Shown here one piece after another: positions 28,973 to 36,456 of a DNA stretch of 64,000 nt. The notes beneath the pieces were generated by a model that searched no databases, was not told the DNA's origin, and saw only the letters and a program-made list of their open reading frames with translations. The position numbers and the translations under genes were made by a program. How positions within the stretch are numbered: position 1 is the first letter of the stretch; each line of letters starts with the position of its first letter. The DNA comes from Paraburkholderia piptadeniae (GTDB taxonomy: Bacteria; Pseudomonadota; Gammaproteobacteria; Burkholderiales; Burkholderiaceae): assembly GCF_900007165.1 (NCBI RefSeq), contig NZ_CYGY02000009.1:62001-126000 (forward strand). Direction: 5' to 3'.

Positions 28973-30403
28973 ATGTCCAAAGAATTTGACGTCGTCGTGA
29001 TCGGTGCCGGTCCCGGCGGCTATATCGCAGCCATTCGCGCCGCGCAGCTCGGCAAGACGGTTGCCTGTATCGAGAAGTGGAAGAACCCGGCCGGCGCGCT
29101 CAAGCTGGGCGGCACGTGCCTGAACGTCGGCTGCATTCCGTCGAAGGCGCTGCTCGCATCGTCGGAAGAGTTCGAGAACGCGTCGCATCACCTCGCGGAC
29201 CACGGCATCGTCGTGGAAAACGTGAAGGTCGACATCACGAAGATGCTGGCCCGCAAGGAAGGCATCGTCGACAAGATGACGAAGGGCATCGAGTTCCTGT
29301 TCCGCAAGAACAAGATCACGTGGCTCAAGGGTCACGGCAAGTTCACGGGCAAGACGGACGCCGGCGTGCAGATCGAAGTGTCGGGCGAAGGCGAAACCGA
29401 AGTGGTCACGGCGAAGAACGTGATCATCGCGACGGGCTCGAAGGCGCGTCACCTGCCGAACGTCCCCGTCGACAACAAGATCGTCGCCGACAACGAAGGC
29501 GCGCTGTCGTTCACCGAAGTGCCGAAGAAGCTCGCCGTGATCGGCGCAGGCGTGATCGGCCTCGAGCTGGGCTCGGTGTGGCGCCGTCTGGGCTCGGAAG
29601 TAACCGTGCTCGAAGTGCTGCCGGAATTCCTCGGCACCGCCGACCAGGCGCTCGCGAAGGAAGCCGCCAAGCAGTTCAAGAAGCAGGGCCTCGACATTCA
29701 GCTCGGCGTGAAGATCAGCGAAGTGAAAAACTCGGGCAACAGCGTGTCGCTCGCGTACACGGACAAGGACGGCAACGCGCAGACGCTCGACGCCGACCGC
29801 CTGATCGTGTCGATCGGCCGCGTGCCGAACACGGATAACCTGGGCCTCGAGGCGATCGGCCTCAAGGCGAACGAGCGCGGCTTCATCGACGTCGACGACC
29901 ACTGCGCGACGTCGGTGCCGAACGTGTACGCGATCGGCGACGTGGTGCGCGGCCCGATGCTCGCGCACAAGGCCGAAGACGAAGGCGTGCTGGTGGCCGA
30001 GATCATCGACGGCCAGAAGCCGCACATCGACTACAACTGCGTTCCGTGGGTCATCTACACGGAACCGGAAATCGCGTGGGTCGGCAAGACGGAACAGCAG
30101 CTGAAGGCGGAAGGCCGCGAGATCAAGACGGGCCAGTTCCCGTTCATGGCGAACGGCCGCGCGCTCGGTATCAACAAGGCGGATGGCTTCGTCAAGATGA
30201 TCGCCGATGCGAAGACGGACGAGCTGCTCGGCGTGCACATCATCTCCGCGAATGCGTCGGATCTGATCGCCGAAGCCGCCGTGGCGATGGAGTTCAAGGC
30301 TGCGTCGGAAGACATCGGCCGCATCTGCCATCCGCACCCGTCGCTGTCTGAAGTGATGCGTGAAGCGGCGCTCGCCGTCGACAAGCGCGCGCTGAATATG
30401 TAA
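28973..30403 (+). CDS. lpdA: Dihydrolipoamide dehydrogenase (E3)
   Basis: This FAD enzyme reoxidises the dihydrolipoyl arm and reduces NAD. The 476 residues have the N-terminal FAD motif VVVIGAGPGGYIAAIRAAQLG, the redox-active disulfide Cys49/Cys54 in GGTCLNVGCIPSKALL, the NAD-binding GAGVIGLELGSVWRRLGSEV and the C-terminal catalytic His455/Glu460 in HPHPSLSE. It belongs to the odh operon. A pyruvate dehydrogenase complex elsewhere on the chromosome may use its own E3, but that cannot be seen here. Confidence 0.96.
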   Translation: MSKEFDVVVIGAGPGGYIAAIRAAQLGKTVACIEKWKNPAGALKLGGTCLNVGCIPSKALLASSEEFENASHHLADHGIVVENVKVDITKMLARKEGIVDKMTKGIEFLFRKNKITWLKGHGKFTGKTDAGVQIEVSGEGETEVVTAKNVIIATGSKARHLPNVPVDNKIVADNEGALSFTEVPKKLAVIGAGVIGLELGSVWRRLGSEVTVLEVLPEFLGTADQALAKEAAKQFKKQGLDIQLGVKISEVKNSGNSVSLAYTDKDGNAQTLDADRLIVSIGRVPNTDNLGLEAIGLKANERGFIDVDDHCATSVPNVYAIGDVVRGPMLAHKAEDEGVLVAEIIDGQKPHIDYNCVPWVIYTEPEIAWVGKTEQQLKAEGREIKTGQFPFMANGRALGINKADGFVKMIADAKTDELLGVHIISANASDLIAEAAVAMEFKAASEDIGRICHPHPSLSEVMREAALAVDKRALNM

Positions 30404-30448
30404 GTAGCTTCTGCCCGGAGTCTTATCCGGGCAAACGCGAATCACGAC

Positions 30449-30485
30449 GAAGGCGGGTGGGTTCAATCCCTCCCGCCTTCTTCAT
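30449..30485 (+). terminator. Terminator-like hairpin after the odh operon
   Basis: The arms GAAGGCGGG (30449-30457) and CCCGCCTTC (30472-30480) are followed by TTCATT. A smaller hairpin GCCCGGA / TCCGGGC lies just before at 30413-30432. The weak T tract and the closeness of zapE suggest partial read-through. Confidence 0.5.
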
Positions 30486-30499
30486 TGCTGCGTCACATA

Positions 30500-31597
30500 A
30501 TGAACGTCACCGAATACTACGAACAGGAACTGCAGACACGGGGATACGAGTCCGATCCGGCGCAACGCGCCGCCGTCGATCGTCTGCAGCGGTGCTATGA
30601 AGAGTGGACTGCGTATAAGGCGCGTCGTCCGAATGCCTTTATGAAGCTGATCATGCACCCTGATCTGCCGAAGGGCGTCTATATGTGGGGCGGCGTGGGG
30701 CGCGGAAAGAGCTTCCTGATGGACAGCTTCTATGCGGTTGTGCCGCTCGTGCGTAAGACGCGTCTGCATTTTCACGAGTTCATGCGAGAGGTCCATCGCG
30801 AACTCGAAGAACTCAAAGGCCAGGCCGATCCACTCGACGAACTCGCGCGGCGCATCGCGAAGCGCTACCGGCTGATCTGCTTCGACGAGTTCCACGTGTC
30901 CGATATCGCGGACGCGATGATCCTGTATCGCCTGCTCGACCGCCTGTTCACGAATGGCGTGCAGTTTGTGATGACGTCCAACTACGATCCCGACACGCTG
31001 TATCCCGATGGTCTGCATCGCGACCGTCTCTTGCCCGCGATCGAGCTCATCAAGAGCAGGCTCGACGTGGTCAATGTCGACGCGGGCATCGATTACCGCA
31101 GGCGCACACTGTCGCAGGTGGAGGTGTATCACACGCCGCTCGGCGCCGCCGCCGACAAGGCGTTGCGCGATGCGTTCGCGAAGCTCGCGGCCGTGCCCGA
31201 CGAAAGCCCGCTGCTGCACATCGAGAAGCGCGAGCTGAAGGCGCTGCGGCGCGCGGACGGCGTCGTCTGGTTCGATTTCGCGACGCTGTGCGGCGGCCCG
31301 CGTTCGCAAAACGACTACCTCGAGCTGGCGAGCCGCTTCCATGCGGTGATCCTTTCCGGCATTCCGCAGATGACGCCTCGCATGCAATCGGAAGCGCGGC
31401 GCTTCACGTGGCTCATCGACGTCTTCTACGATCACAAGGTCAAGCTGCTGATGTCCGCGGCCGTGCAGCCCGAAGAACTCTACACGGAAGGGCCGATGGC
31501 CAATGAGTTCACGCGCACGGTGTCGCGTATCGTCGAGATGCAGTCGCAGGAGTATCTGGATGCGCCGCGACGGATCGTCGATACATCGCTCACCTGA
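30500..31597 (+). CDS. zapE: Cell division protein ZapE (AFG1-family ATPase)
   Basis: ZapE is an AFG1-like ATPase reported to act on FtsZ during late constriction and under low oxygen. The 365-residue protein has the family start NVTEYYEQELQTRGYESDP, Walker A GGVGRGKS (64-71), FHEFMREVHRELEEL, Walker B with RLICFDEFHVSD (D129/E130) and the sensor segment VMTSNYDPDTLYPDGLHRD. Length is normal. The ATG at 30500 is chosen; a TTG at 30485 would add five residues. It follows the odh operon at close range and may be partly co-transcribed with it. Confidence 0.94.
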   Translation: MNVTEYYEQELQTRGYESDPAQRAAVDRLQRCYEEWTAYKARRPNAFMKLIMHPDLPKGVYMWGGVGRGKSFLMDSFYAVVPLVRKTRLHFHEFMREVHRELEELKGQADPLDELARRIAKRYRLICFDEFHVSDIADAMILYRLLDRLFTNGVQFVMTSNYDPDTLYPDGLHRDRLLPAIELIKSRLDVVNVDAGIDYRRRTLSQVEVYHTPLGAAADKALRDAFAKLAAVPDESPLLHIEKRELKALRRADGVVWFDFATLCGGPRSQNDYLELASRFHAVILSGIPQMTPRMQSEARRFTWLIDVFYDHKVKLLMSAAVQPEELYTEGPMANEFTRTVSRIVEMQSQEYLDAPRRIVDTSLT

Positions 31598-31753
31598 TCG
31601 ATCTGCTTCGGACGGCACGCCGTTTGGGATAGCGCAACCCGCGCTGACCCTTGTGGCAGCGGCTAGCCGTGCATTTTCAGGATTCGGATTGGTCTGATAT
31701 CCGGTAGTGGGTCAACTCTATATCGTCGAGGCACCCTTGACGAAGGAGAAAAC

Positions 31754-32212
31754 ATGACCCCTTACCGTGATATCACCGACGAAGAATGGCAGCAGGTCGC
31801 GCCGCTGCTGCCGGAACTGCGCCCGCGTTCCGAGCTGCGCGGCCGGCCACTCGCCAACACCCGCTCCGTGCTCAACGGCGTGCTTTGGGTGATCTATAGC
31901 GGCGCCACCTGGTCCGCAATGCCGCGCAAATACCCGTCGTATCAAACCTGTCACCGCCGCTTCAAGGCGTGGCATAAGGCAGGCGTGCTGAAGCGCGTGA
32001 TGGACCAGCTGTTCGGCGATGCCGGCAGCGAACTGTGCAACACGATGGAAGCGCGCATGCGCATCCACGGGCCGAACGCAGTTGGGTCAGCCGAAAACGA
32101 TGCGGCCACCGCGCAACCGGTCACGCCCGCCACGCCGTTGTTCCCGTCATCGGGCGCGCCCGCGGCGCCGCTGGTGTTCGACTACTCCAGTCCCTTCATG
32201 AATGCGGCTTGA
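31754..32212 (+). CDS. Second stand-alone DUF4096 protein (IS5-type transposase N-terminal domain)
   Basis: The 152-residue product begins TPYRDITDEEWQQVAPLLPE and continues RGRPLANTRSVLNGVLWVIY, GATWSAMPRKYPSYQTCHRRF and KAWHKAGVLKRV: the DUF4096 segment of IS5/IS402 transposases up to about residue 85. There is no DDE domain; the remaining 65 residues are Ala/Thr/Pro-rich (TAQPVTPATPLFPSSGAP). It has its own AAGGAG ribosome binding site and its own terminator and no visible inverted repeats or target duplication. It shares the EW, RGRP, NxVLWV, YPS-x-x-TC-x-RRF pattern with 3854-4255. It looks domesticated; its role is unknown. Confidence 0.75.
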   Translation: MTPYRDITDEEWQQVAPLLPELRPRSELRGRPLANTRSVLNGVLWVIYSGATWSAMPRKYPSYQTCHRRFKAWHKAGVLKRVMDQLFGDAGSELCNTMEARMRIHGPNAVGSAENDAATAQPVTPATPLFPSSGAPAAPLVFDYSSPFMNAA

Positions 32213-32244
32213 CGGATCGAACGAATTGAACGCACGCAATAACG

Positions 32245-32286
32245 AAAAGCCGGCCTCGCGAGAGTAATCGCCAGGCCGGCTTTTTT
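32245..32286. terminator. Bidirectional terminator between DUF4096 and DUF2147 genes
   Basis: A 12-bp stem AAAAGCCGGCCT / AGGCCGGCTTTT with a 16-base loop is followed by T6 on the plus strand and T4 on the minus strand; it can end both converging genes. Confidence 0.85.
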
Positions 32287-32330
32287 GCAGTCGTGCTTCG
32301 TCGTCGAGAACGAAGCGCCGCGCCGCTGCA

Positions 32331-32816
32331 TCAGTTCTGCCGGACCCACGTCTGCGAGCGTCCCAGCAGCGATACGCCGATATAGCCGCGCACCACGAGC
32401 TTCTGTCCACCGTCTTCTACATGCATCTTGCACTTGTAGAGCTTGCCGTTCTCCGGGTCGAGAATCTGCCCGCCGTCCCAGTTGTCGCCGTCCTTTTTCA
32501 TATCGTTGATGATCGTCATGCCGAGAATCGGCTGATCCTTGCGCGCGTCCGTGCAGGAGGTGCAGCGCCGGTCGGGCTGATCGTTCGGGTTGAGTCCCTT
32601 GATGACCTTGCCGCTCAGCGTGCCGTTCGCGTCCTGCGTGATCTGCACGAGCGCCTTGGGCTGGCCCGTGTGATCGTCGATGGTTTGCCATGTGCCGACG
32701 GGACTGTCGGCCTGCGCGAATGCCGTGACGGCGCCGGCGAGCAGCACGCCCGCAACAGCCACCTGTTTCAACGTCTTGCCGAGCGCGGAATGCGCGAGCT
32801 GGGCGAGTGATGTCAT
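32331..32816 (-). CDS. DUF2147 secreted protein
   Basis: The 161 residues begin with a signal peptide (GVLLAGAVTAFAQA cleavage region about residue 35), then the DUF2147 pattern: SPVGTWQTIDDHTGQPKALV, GTLSGKVIKGLNP, a Cys pair in RRCTSCTDARKDQPI and the closing NGKLYKCKMHVEDGGQKLVV and GYIGVSLLGRSQTW. Family members are periplasmic eight-strand beta-barrel-like proteins of unknown function, often near stress genes. The start at 32816 gives a long n-region, which is normal for the family here. It stands alone, converging on the terminator at 32245-32286. Confidence 0.9.
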   Translation of the reverse strand: MTSLAQLAHSALGKTLKQVAVAGVLLAGAVTAFAQADSPVGTWQTIDDHTGQPKALVQITQDANGTLSGKVIKGLNPNDQPDRRCTSCTDARKDQPILGMTIINDMKKDGDNWDGGQILDPENGKLYKCKMHVEDGGQKLVVRGYIGVSLLGRSQTWVRQN

Positions 32817-33012
32817 CGTCTTCCTCCTTGTTGAAAATCGTCGCGATCGGGACTCGCGCGGCGCCGTGAGAATATCGATGCGAGGTGGCGCCCTGCCTTT
32901 TATGTGTTGCGTTGGAGAGGGCAGAATACGTGAAAGCGTGCGCGTCGTTTGATAGTGAAGCCTCTAATCGAAGCCGCCATTTCGCGAGCGCTTCATGGTT
33001 GCGATGCCGCCG

Positions 33013-34704
33013 TCAGTTCAGCTGATACGAGAACGTCGCATTGACGCGCGGACTGCGCGACGCGCTTTCGATGGGCGCATCGCCGACTGCTTTCGCCAGC
33101 GAAAGATCGAGGCTGTAGTACTTCGCGTCGGAGAGCCGAAAGCCGATCGCAACGGATGACAGCCTGTTCGGCTGTGGCGTGCCCGCATGCAGATAGACGC
33201 GCGCGATGTCGAACGAAGCATACGGCGTGAGCGTGCGCAGATACGTGAACCCCAGCGCGACCGCGCGATTGATTTCGAACGATGCGCCCCAGCCCGAATC
33301 GCCCGATGTCTCGCCCGGCTGATAGCCCTGCGCGAAGCGTTGCGCGCCGAACGAAATCTGTTCGGAAGTCGGCAGCGTGTCGGGGCTGTATTGCGCCGTC
33401 GCGGCGACCGACGTGCCGATGCCGAACGGCCACTCGTTGGTTTGCGACACGCTCGCGCCCGTGCGCACGAACGTGATCGAAGCGGGATTGACGGTCGTCG
33501 TGCCGGGGATGTTCGAGTCGCCGGCCTTGCCTGCGCCGAGTATGTCGAACGCTTTCGCGACGTTGATGCTGACCTTGCGCACCTGGCCTGTCTGCACTTG
33601 CGCATAGTCGGCTTGCATCTGAAGCACGCGTACCTGCGAGCGCAGCCCGATGGCCGCGCCCGTGATCGTGTTGTTGAAGCGGTCTTCGTCGTGCGATGCA
33701 TACGCCGTCATGGTGCCCGTCAGGCTGCGCGTGTTGCTCAGCATCAGCGGATACGACAGCGAGCCGCCGATCCTGTCGTTGATCACCGTGCGTTCCACGA
33801 ACGAGGGCAGGCCGGGGTTGTTCTTCGGATTGCCGCGATAGTGCGATGCGTCGATCTTCGCGGTCATGCCGCCCGTGCCGATGGGCAGCGCGCCGTGCGC
33901 CGCGAGATACGTGACGTTGTCGCGGCCCTTCGGCAGCAGCGCCGATACGCTGAGCTGCTCGCCAAGCGACGTGAGCCCGTTCTCCGTCGCCGTCAGCAGG
34001 CCCTGGACGCCCGGGTGATTGAAGTCGATGCCCGTGCTGATGTCGAAAGGCTTGCTGTCGACGCTCAGTTCGAGCGTCGTCGCGCCGTCGGTGCTTTGCG
34101 GCGGCGGCACGTTCGCCGTGACTTTCACGCCGGGCAAGAGACCCATCACGTTGATAGTGCGCTCGAAGGTCGCGCGGCGCAGCGGCCGGTCGGCCGTGAT
34201 GTGCGCGGCGATCGCGCGCAGCTTGTCCTCCGTCTTGCCGGGCTTGCCGGTGATCTTCACGTTCGAGACGTAGCCCTCGACGATCGTCACGCGCACGACG
34301 CCGTTTTCGAACGTCTGCGCCGGCACGAACGCGAACGACAACGCATAGCCGCGCTCCTGGTACAGACGCGTGACGCCGTTCGCGACTTCGATCAGTTCGC
34401 CGATCGTGATGTCCTTGCCGACGAGCGGCGTGAAGCGCTGCGCGACCTCGTCGAAGGGAATCGACTTCACGCCTTGGACCTGAAACTTTGCGGGCGTGAG
34501 ATGCCGCGCGAGCAGTTCCTGAAGCTGCGGCGCTTGAGGCTGGATCTGCGTCGTCGCGCTGGGTCCTTTGTCGGGCGCCTTGATTTGCGGAAGCGCATCG
34601 AGCGGATTGCCGCTGACGATCGGGCGCGTTTGCGCGTGTGTCTGTGTCGTGCTCACGATTGCTGCCGCGAGCAACAGTGTCCATTGCTTGTGACCGAGTT
34701 TCAT
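33013..34704 (-). CDS. TpsB-type outer-membrane transporter (FhaC/ShlB/HecB family)
   Basis: TpsB proteins are outer-membrane channels of two-partner secretion. The 563-residue product has a signal peptide (1-24), a linker, the POTRA region (about 72-215: PAKFQVQGVKSIPFDEVAQR, LIEVANGVTRLYQERGYALS, GVVRVTIVEGYVSNVKITG), and a C-terminal 16-strand barrel with the conserved loop-6 motif near 458-471, here FAQGYQPGETSGDSG. In most members this motif reads VRGF or VRGY; the arginine is replaced by glutamine. GAGGA eight bases upstream supports the start. No TpsA exoprotein gene is nearby; instead two repeat lipoproteins precede it, which suggests an unusual substrate. Confidence 0.9.
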   Translation of the reverse strand: MKLGHKQWTLLLAAAIVSTTQTHAQTRPIVSGNPLDALPQIKAPDKGPSATTQIQPQAPQLQELLARHLTPAKFQVQGVKSIPFDEVAQRFTPLVGKDITIGELIEVANGVTRLYQERGYALSFAFVPAQTFENGVVRVTIVEGYVSNVKITGKPGKTEDKLRAIAAHITADRPLRRATFERTINVMGLLPGVKVTANVPPPQSTDGATTLELSVDSKPFDISTGIDFNHPGVQGLLTATENGLTSLGEQLSVSALLPKGRDNVTYLAAHGALPIGTGGMTAKIDASHYRGNPKNNPGLPSFVERTVINDRIGGSLSYPLMLSNTRSLTGTMTAYASHDEDRFNNTITGAAIGLRSQVRVLQMQADYAQVQTGQVRKVSINVAKAFDILGAGKAGDSNIPGTTTVNPASITFVRTGASVSQTNEWPFGIGTSVAATAQYSPDTLPTSEQISFGAQRFAQGYQPGETSGDSGWGASFEINRAVALGFTYLRTLTPYASFDIARVYLHAGTPQPNRLSSVAIGFRLSDAKYYSLDLSLAKAVGDAPIESASRSPRVNATFSYQLN

Positions 34705-34985
34705 CGGTTGGGTCCTCGTTGGCCTGTTTTTGTCGTTGCGGGTGCGGTGCCTGGCTGGGCGTCGCGCCTGCTTATGTGACGCGTGTCTTGTTTTGTGTGC
34801 TTCGTGTGGTGGTGCGGCTGCGGCTTCTTTCGTGCTTCGTTGCTTCTGCTGCTGCTGCCGCTCGCGTGCGCGAGATCGTTGCCCGCGCATCGGGCACGCG
34901 CGCATTGCGACGCCGGGTTTCGCGGTTGCCGCAGCGTCGCGTGCTCCGTCTGGCGCGAAGCACGCGCTTCGTTTGCGTGAGCGCT

Positions 34986-36278
34986 TTACTTCTTCACCGA
35001 CGGCACGAGTCCGCCGATCAGCGATGCACCGCCGCCTGTCGTGCCGCTTCCGGCCGCGGCGGCGAGCGTGCCTGTGAGCGCGCCGACGATGCTGGTCACG
35101 GGCGCGAGCGGACTGCCGCTCGACGCACCGCCGCCGGGCGCGCTCGTCACCGTCGACAGCGACCCCGCGCCCGTCGCTGCGCCCGTCGTCCCCGTTGCGC
35201 CTTGCACCGGTGCACCACCGAGCAGCGTCGTCGCGGAGCCGAGCGGGTTGCCGCCCAGGCCGATGCTCGACAGCACGCCATCGAGCGGGCCAAGCGGACC
35301 GAGCGCGGACGAGGGCGGCGGCCCCGGTCTGACGACAGCCGCCGGTCCGCCGACGAGGCTCACGATCAGCCCGGGAATCGGCGCATAGCCATTCGGCCCG
35401 TTGGGATTCACGAGGCCGCCTGCGTTCGTCACCGTGTTGCCCAGCGAGCCGACGAGCAGGCCCACATCCGCGCCGAGCGGATTTTGCGTGGTACTGCCAA
35501 CGGTCGCGCCCGTGTTCTGCAACGCGCCGCCGATCTGCGCGAGCACGCCCGAAACTGGCTGGCCGAGCCCCGTCGTCGTGCCGACGGCTTGCGTCGCCTG
35601 GCCGAGCGCGATCACGAGCGGGGTGATCGCGGTGCTGAGCGGTTGCGTTACCTGCTGAACGGGCACCGACGACAGCGACGCGCCGAGCGGACTGGAGCCA
35701 CCCGCGCCGGCTGCGTCGAGTGCGTTGCCCACGCTGTCGAGCACGCCGGCCACGGGTGTCGTGACGGGCGAGAGCGGCGCGAGAGTGCCCGTGCCGAGAC
35801 CATCGACGGTCTCCGCAAGGCCGTGCACGACGCCGCCCGTCGAGCTGACGACGGGGCCGAGTCCCGCGACGGTGGTGCCGACCGGGTCGGAGGTCGAGCC
35901 GATTTGCCCGAGGCCGTTGCTGACGGCGTCCGCGAGCGCGCCGACCGTCCCGCCCGCGCCGGATACCGTGTTGCCGAGCCCTTGCGTGACTTGCGGCGAG
36001 ACGCCCGGCACGCTCGTCGAGCCGATCGTGTCGCCGAGGTCGTCAACTGTCTTGGCCAGCGTCGATACCGCGCCCGACGTGCCCGTAGTCGCCGTGCCGC
36101 TGCCGCCCGTCGTGCCCGTGCCGCTCGACGGCGTGGGCGCGGGCGACGGCCCGGAGGTGACGCTGTGGCCGCCGCAAGCCGCGAGCAGGCACGCGAGCGC
36201 GAACGCGGAAAGCGGGGCGCGCAGCGACGGGACCGTGGCGCGCGCGGCATGAGAAATAAGAAGACGTTGCGTGTGCAT
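34986..36278 (-). CDS. Gly/Thr/Val-rich repeat lipoprotein (paralogue of 36457-37953)
   Basis: The 430-residue product has a lipoprotein signal ending LLAAC, lipidated at Cys35, then a Ser/Thr/Gly linker and a long low-complexity region made of short units such as LGNTVSGAGGTVGALADAV and DPVGTTVAGLGPVVSSTGGV. The order of landmarks (VPG, DPVGTTVA, LAPL, PVQQVTQ-STAITP, TQAVGTTTGLG, NPLG) matches the neighbouring lipoprotein, so the two arose by duplication. Similar proteins are annotated as collagen-like, but there is no continuous Gly-X-Y run. It ends VPSVKK. It lies between its paralogue and the TpsB gene on the same strand. Function is unknown; surface exposure is inference. Confidence 0.7.
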   Translation of the reverse strand: MHTQRLLISHAARATVPSLRAPLSAFALACLLAACGGHSVTSGPSPAPTPSSGTGTTGGSGTATTGTSGAVSTLAKTVDDLGDTIGSTSVPGVSPQVTQGLGNTVSGAGGTVGALADAVSNGLGQIGSTSDPVGTTVAGLGPVVSSTGGVVHGLAETVDGLGTGTLAPLSPVTTPVAGVLDSVGNALDAAGAGGSSPLGASLSSVPVQQVTQPLSTAITPLVIALGQATQAVGTTTGLGQPVSGVLAQIGGALQNTGATVGSTTQNPLGADVGLLVGSLGNTVTNAGGLVNPNGPNGYAPIPGLIVSLVGGPAAVVRPGPPPSSALGPLGPLDGVLSSIGLGGNPLGSATTLLGGAPVQGATGTTGAATGAGSLSTVTSAPGGGASSGSPLAPVTSIVGALTGTLAAAAGSGTTGGGASLIGGLVPSVKK

Positions 36279-36456
36279 GGAATGCTCCTCTTTGTCTTGT
36301 GGATGTCGCCTGAAAACTTCGTTGGCTTGAAGCGTTGGGTGAAAGGCCGCGGCGGTTGCCGACGCGGCCGCGCACGACGCAGGCAGCGTGCTGCCTGTAT
36401 CGACGTGCGCCTGGGGGGCCGGGACGCGAGCAGGCTGCCGCGCCCCGACGCGGCCG

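Noticed and set aside
31598..32330. Insertion sequence around the second DUF4096 gene
   Set aside because: No terminal inverted repeats, target duplication or DDE domain could be found.
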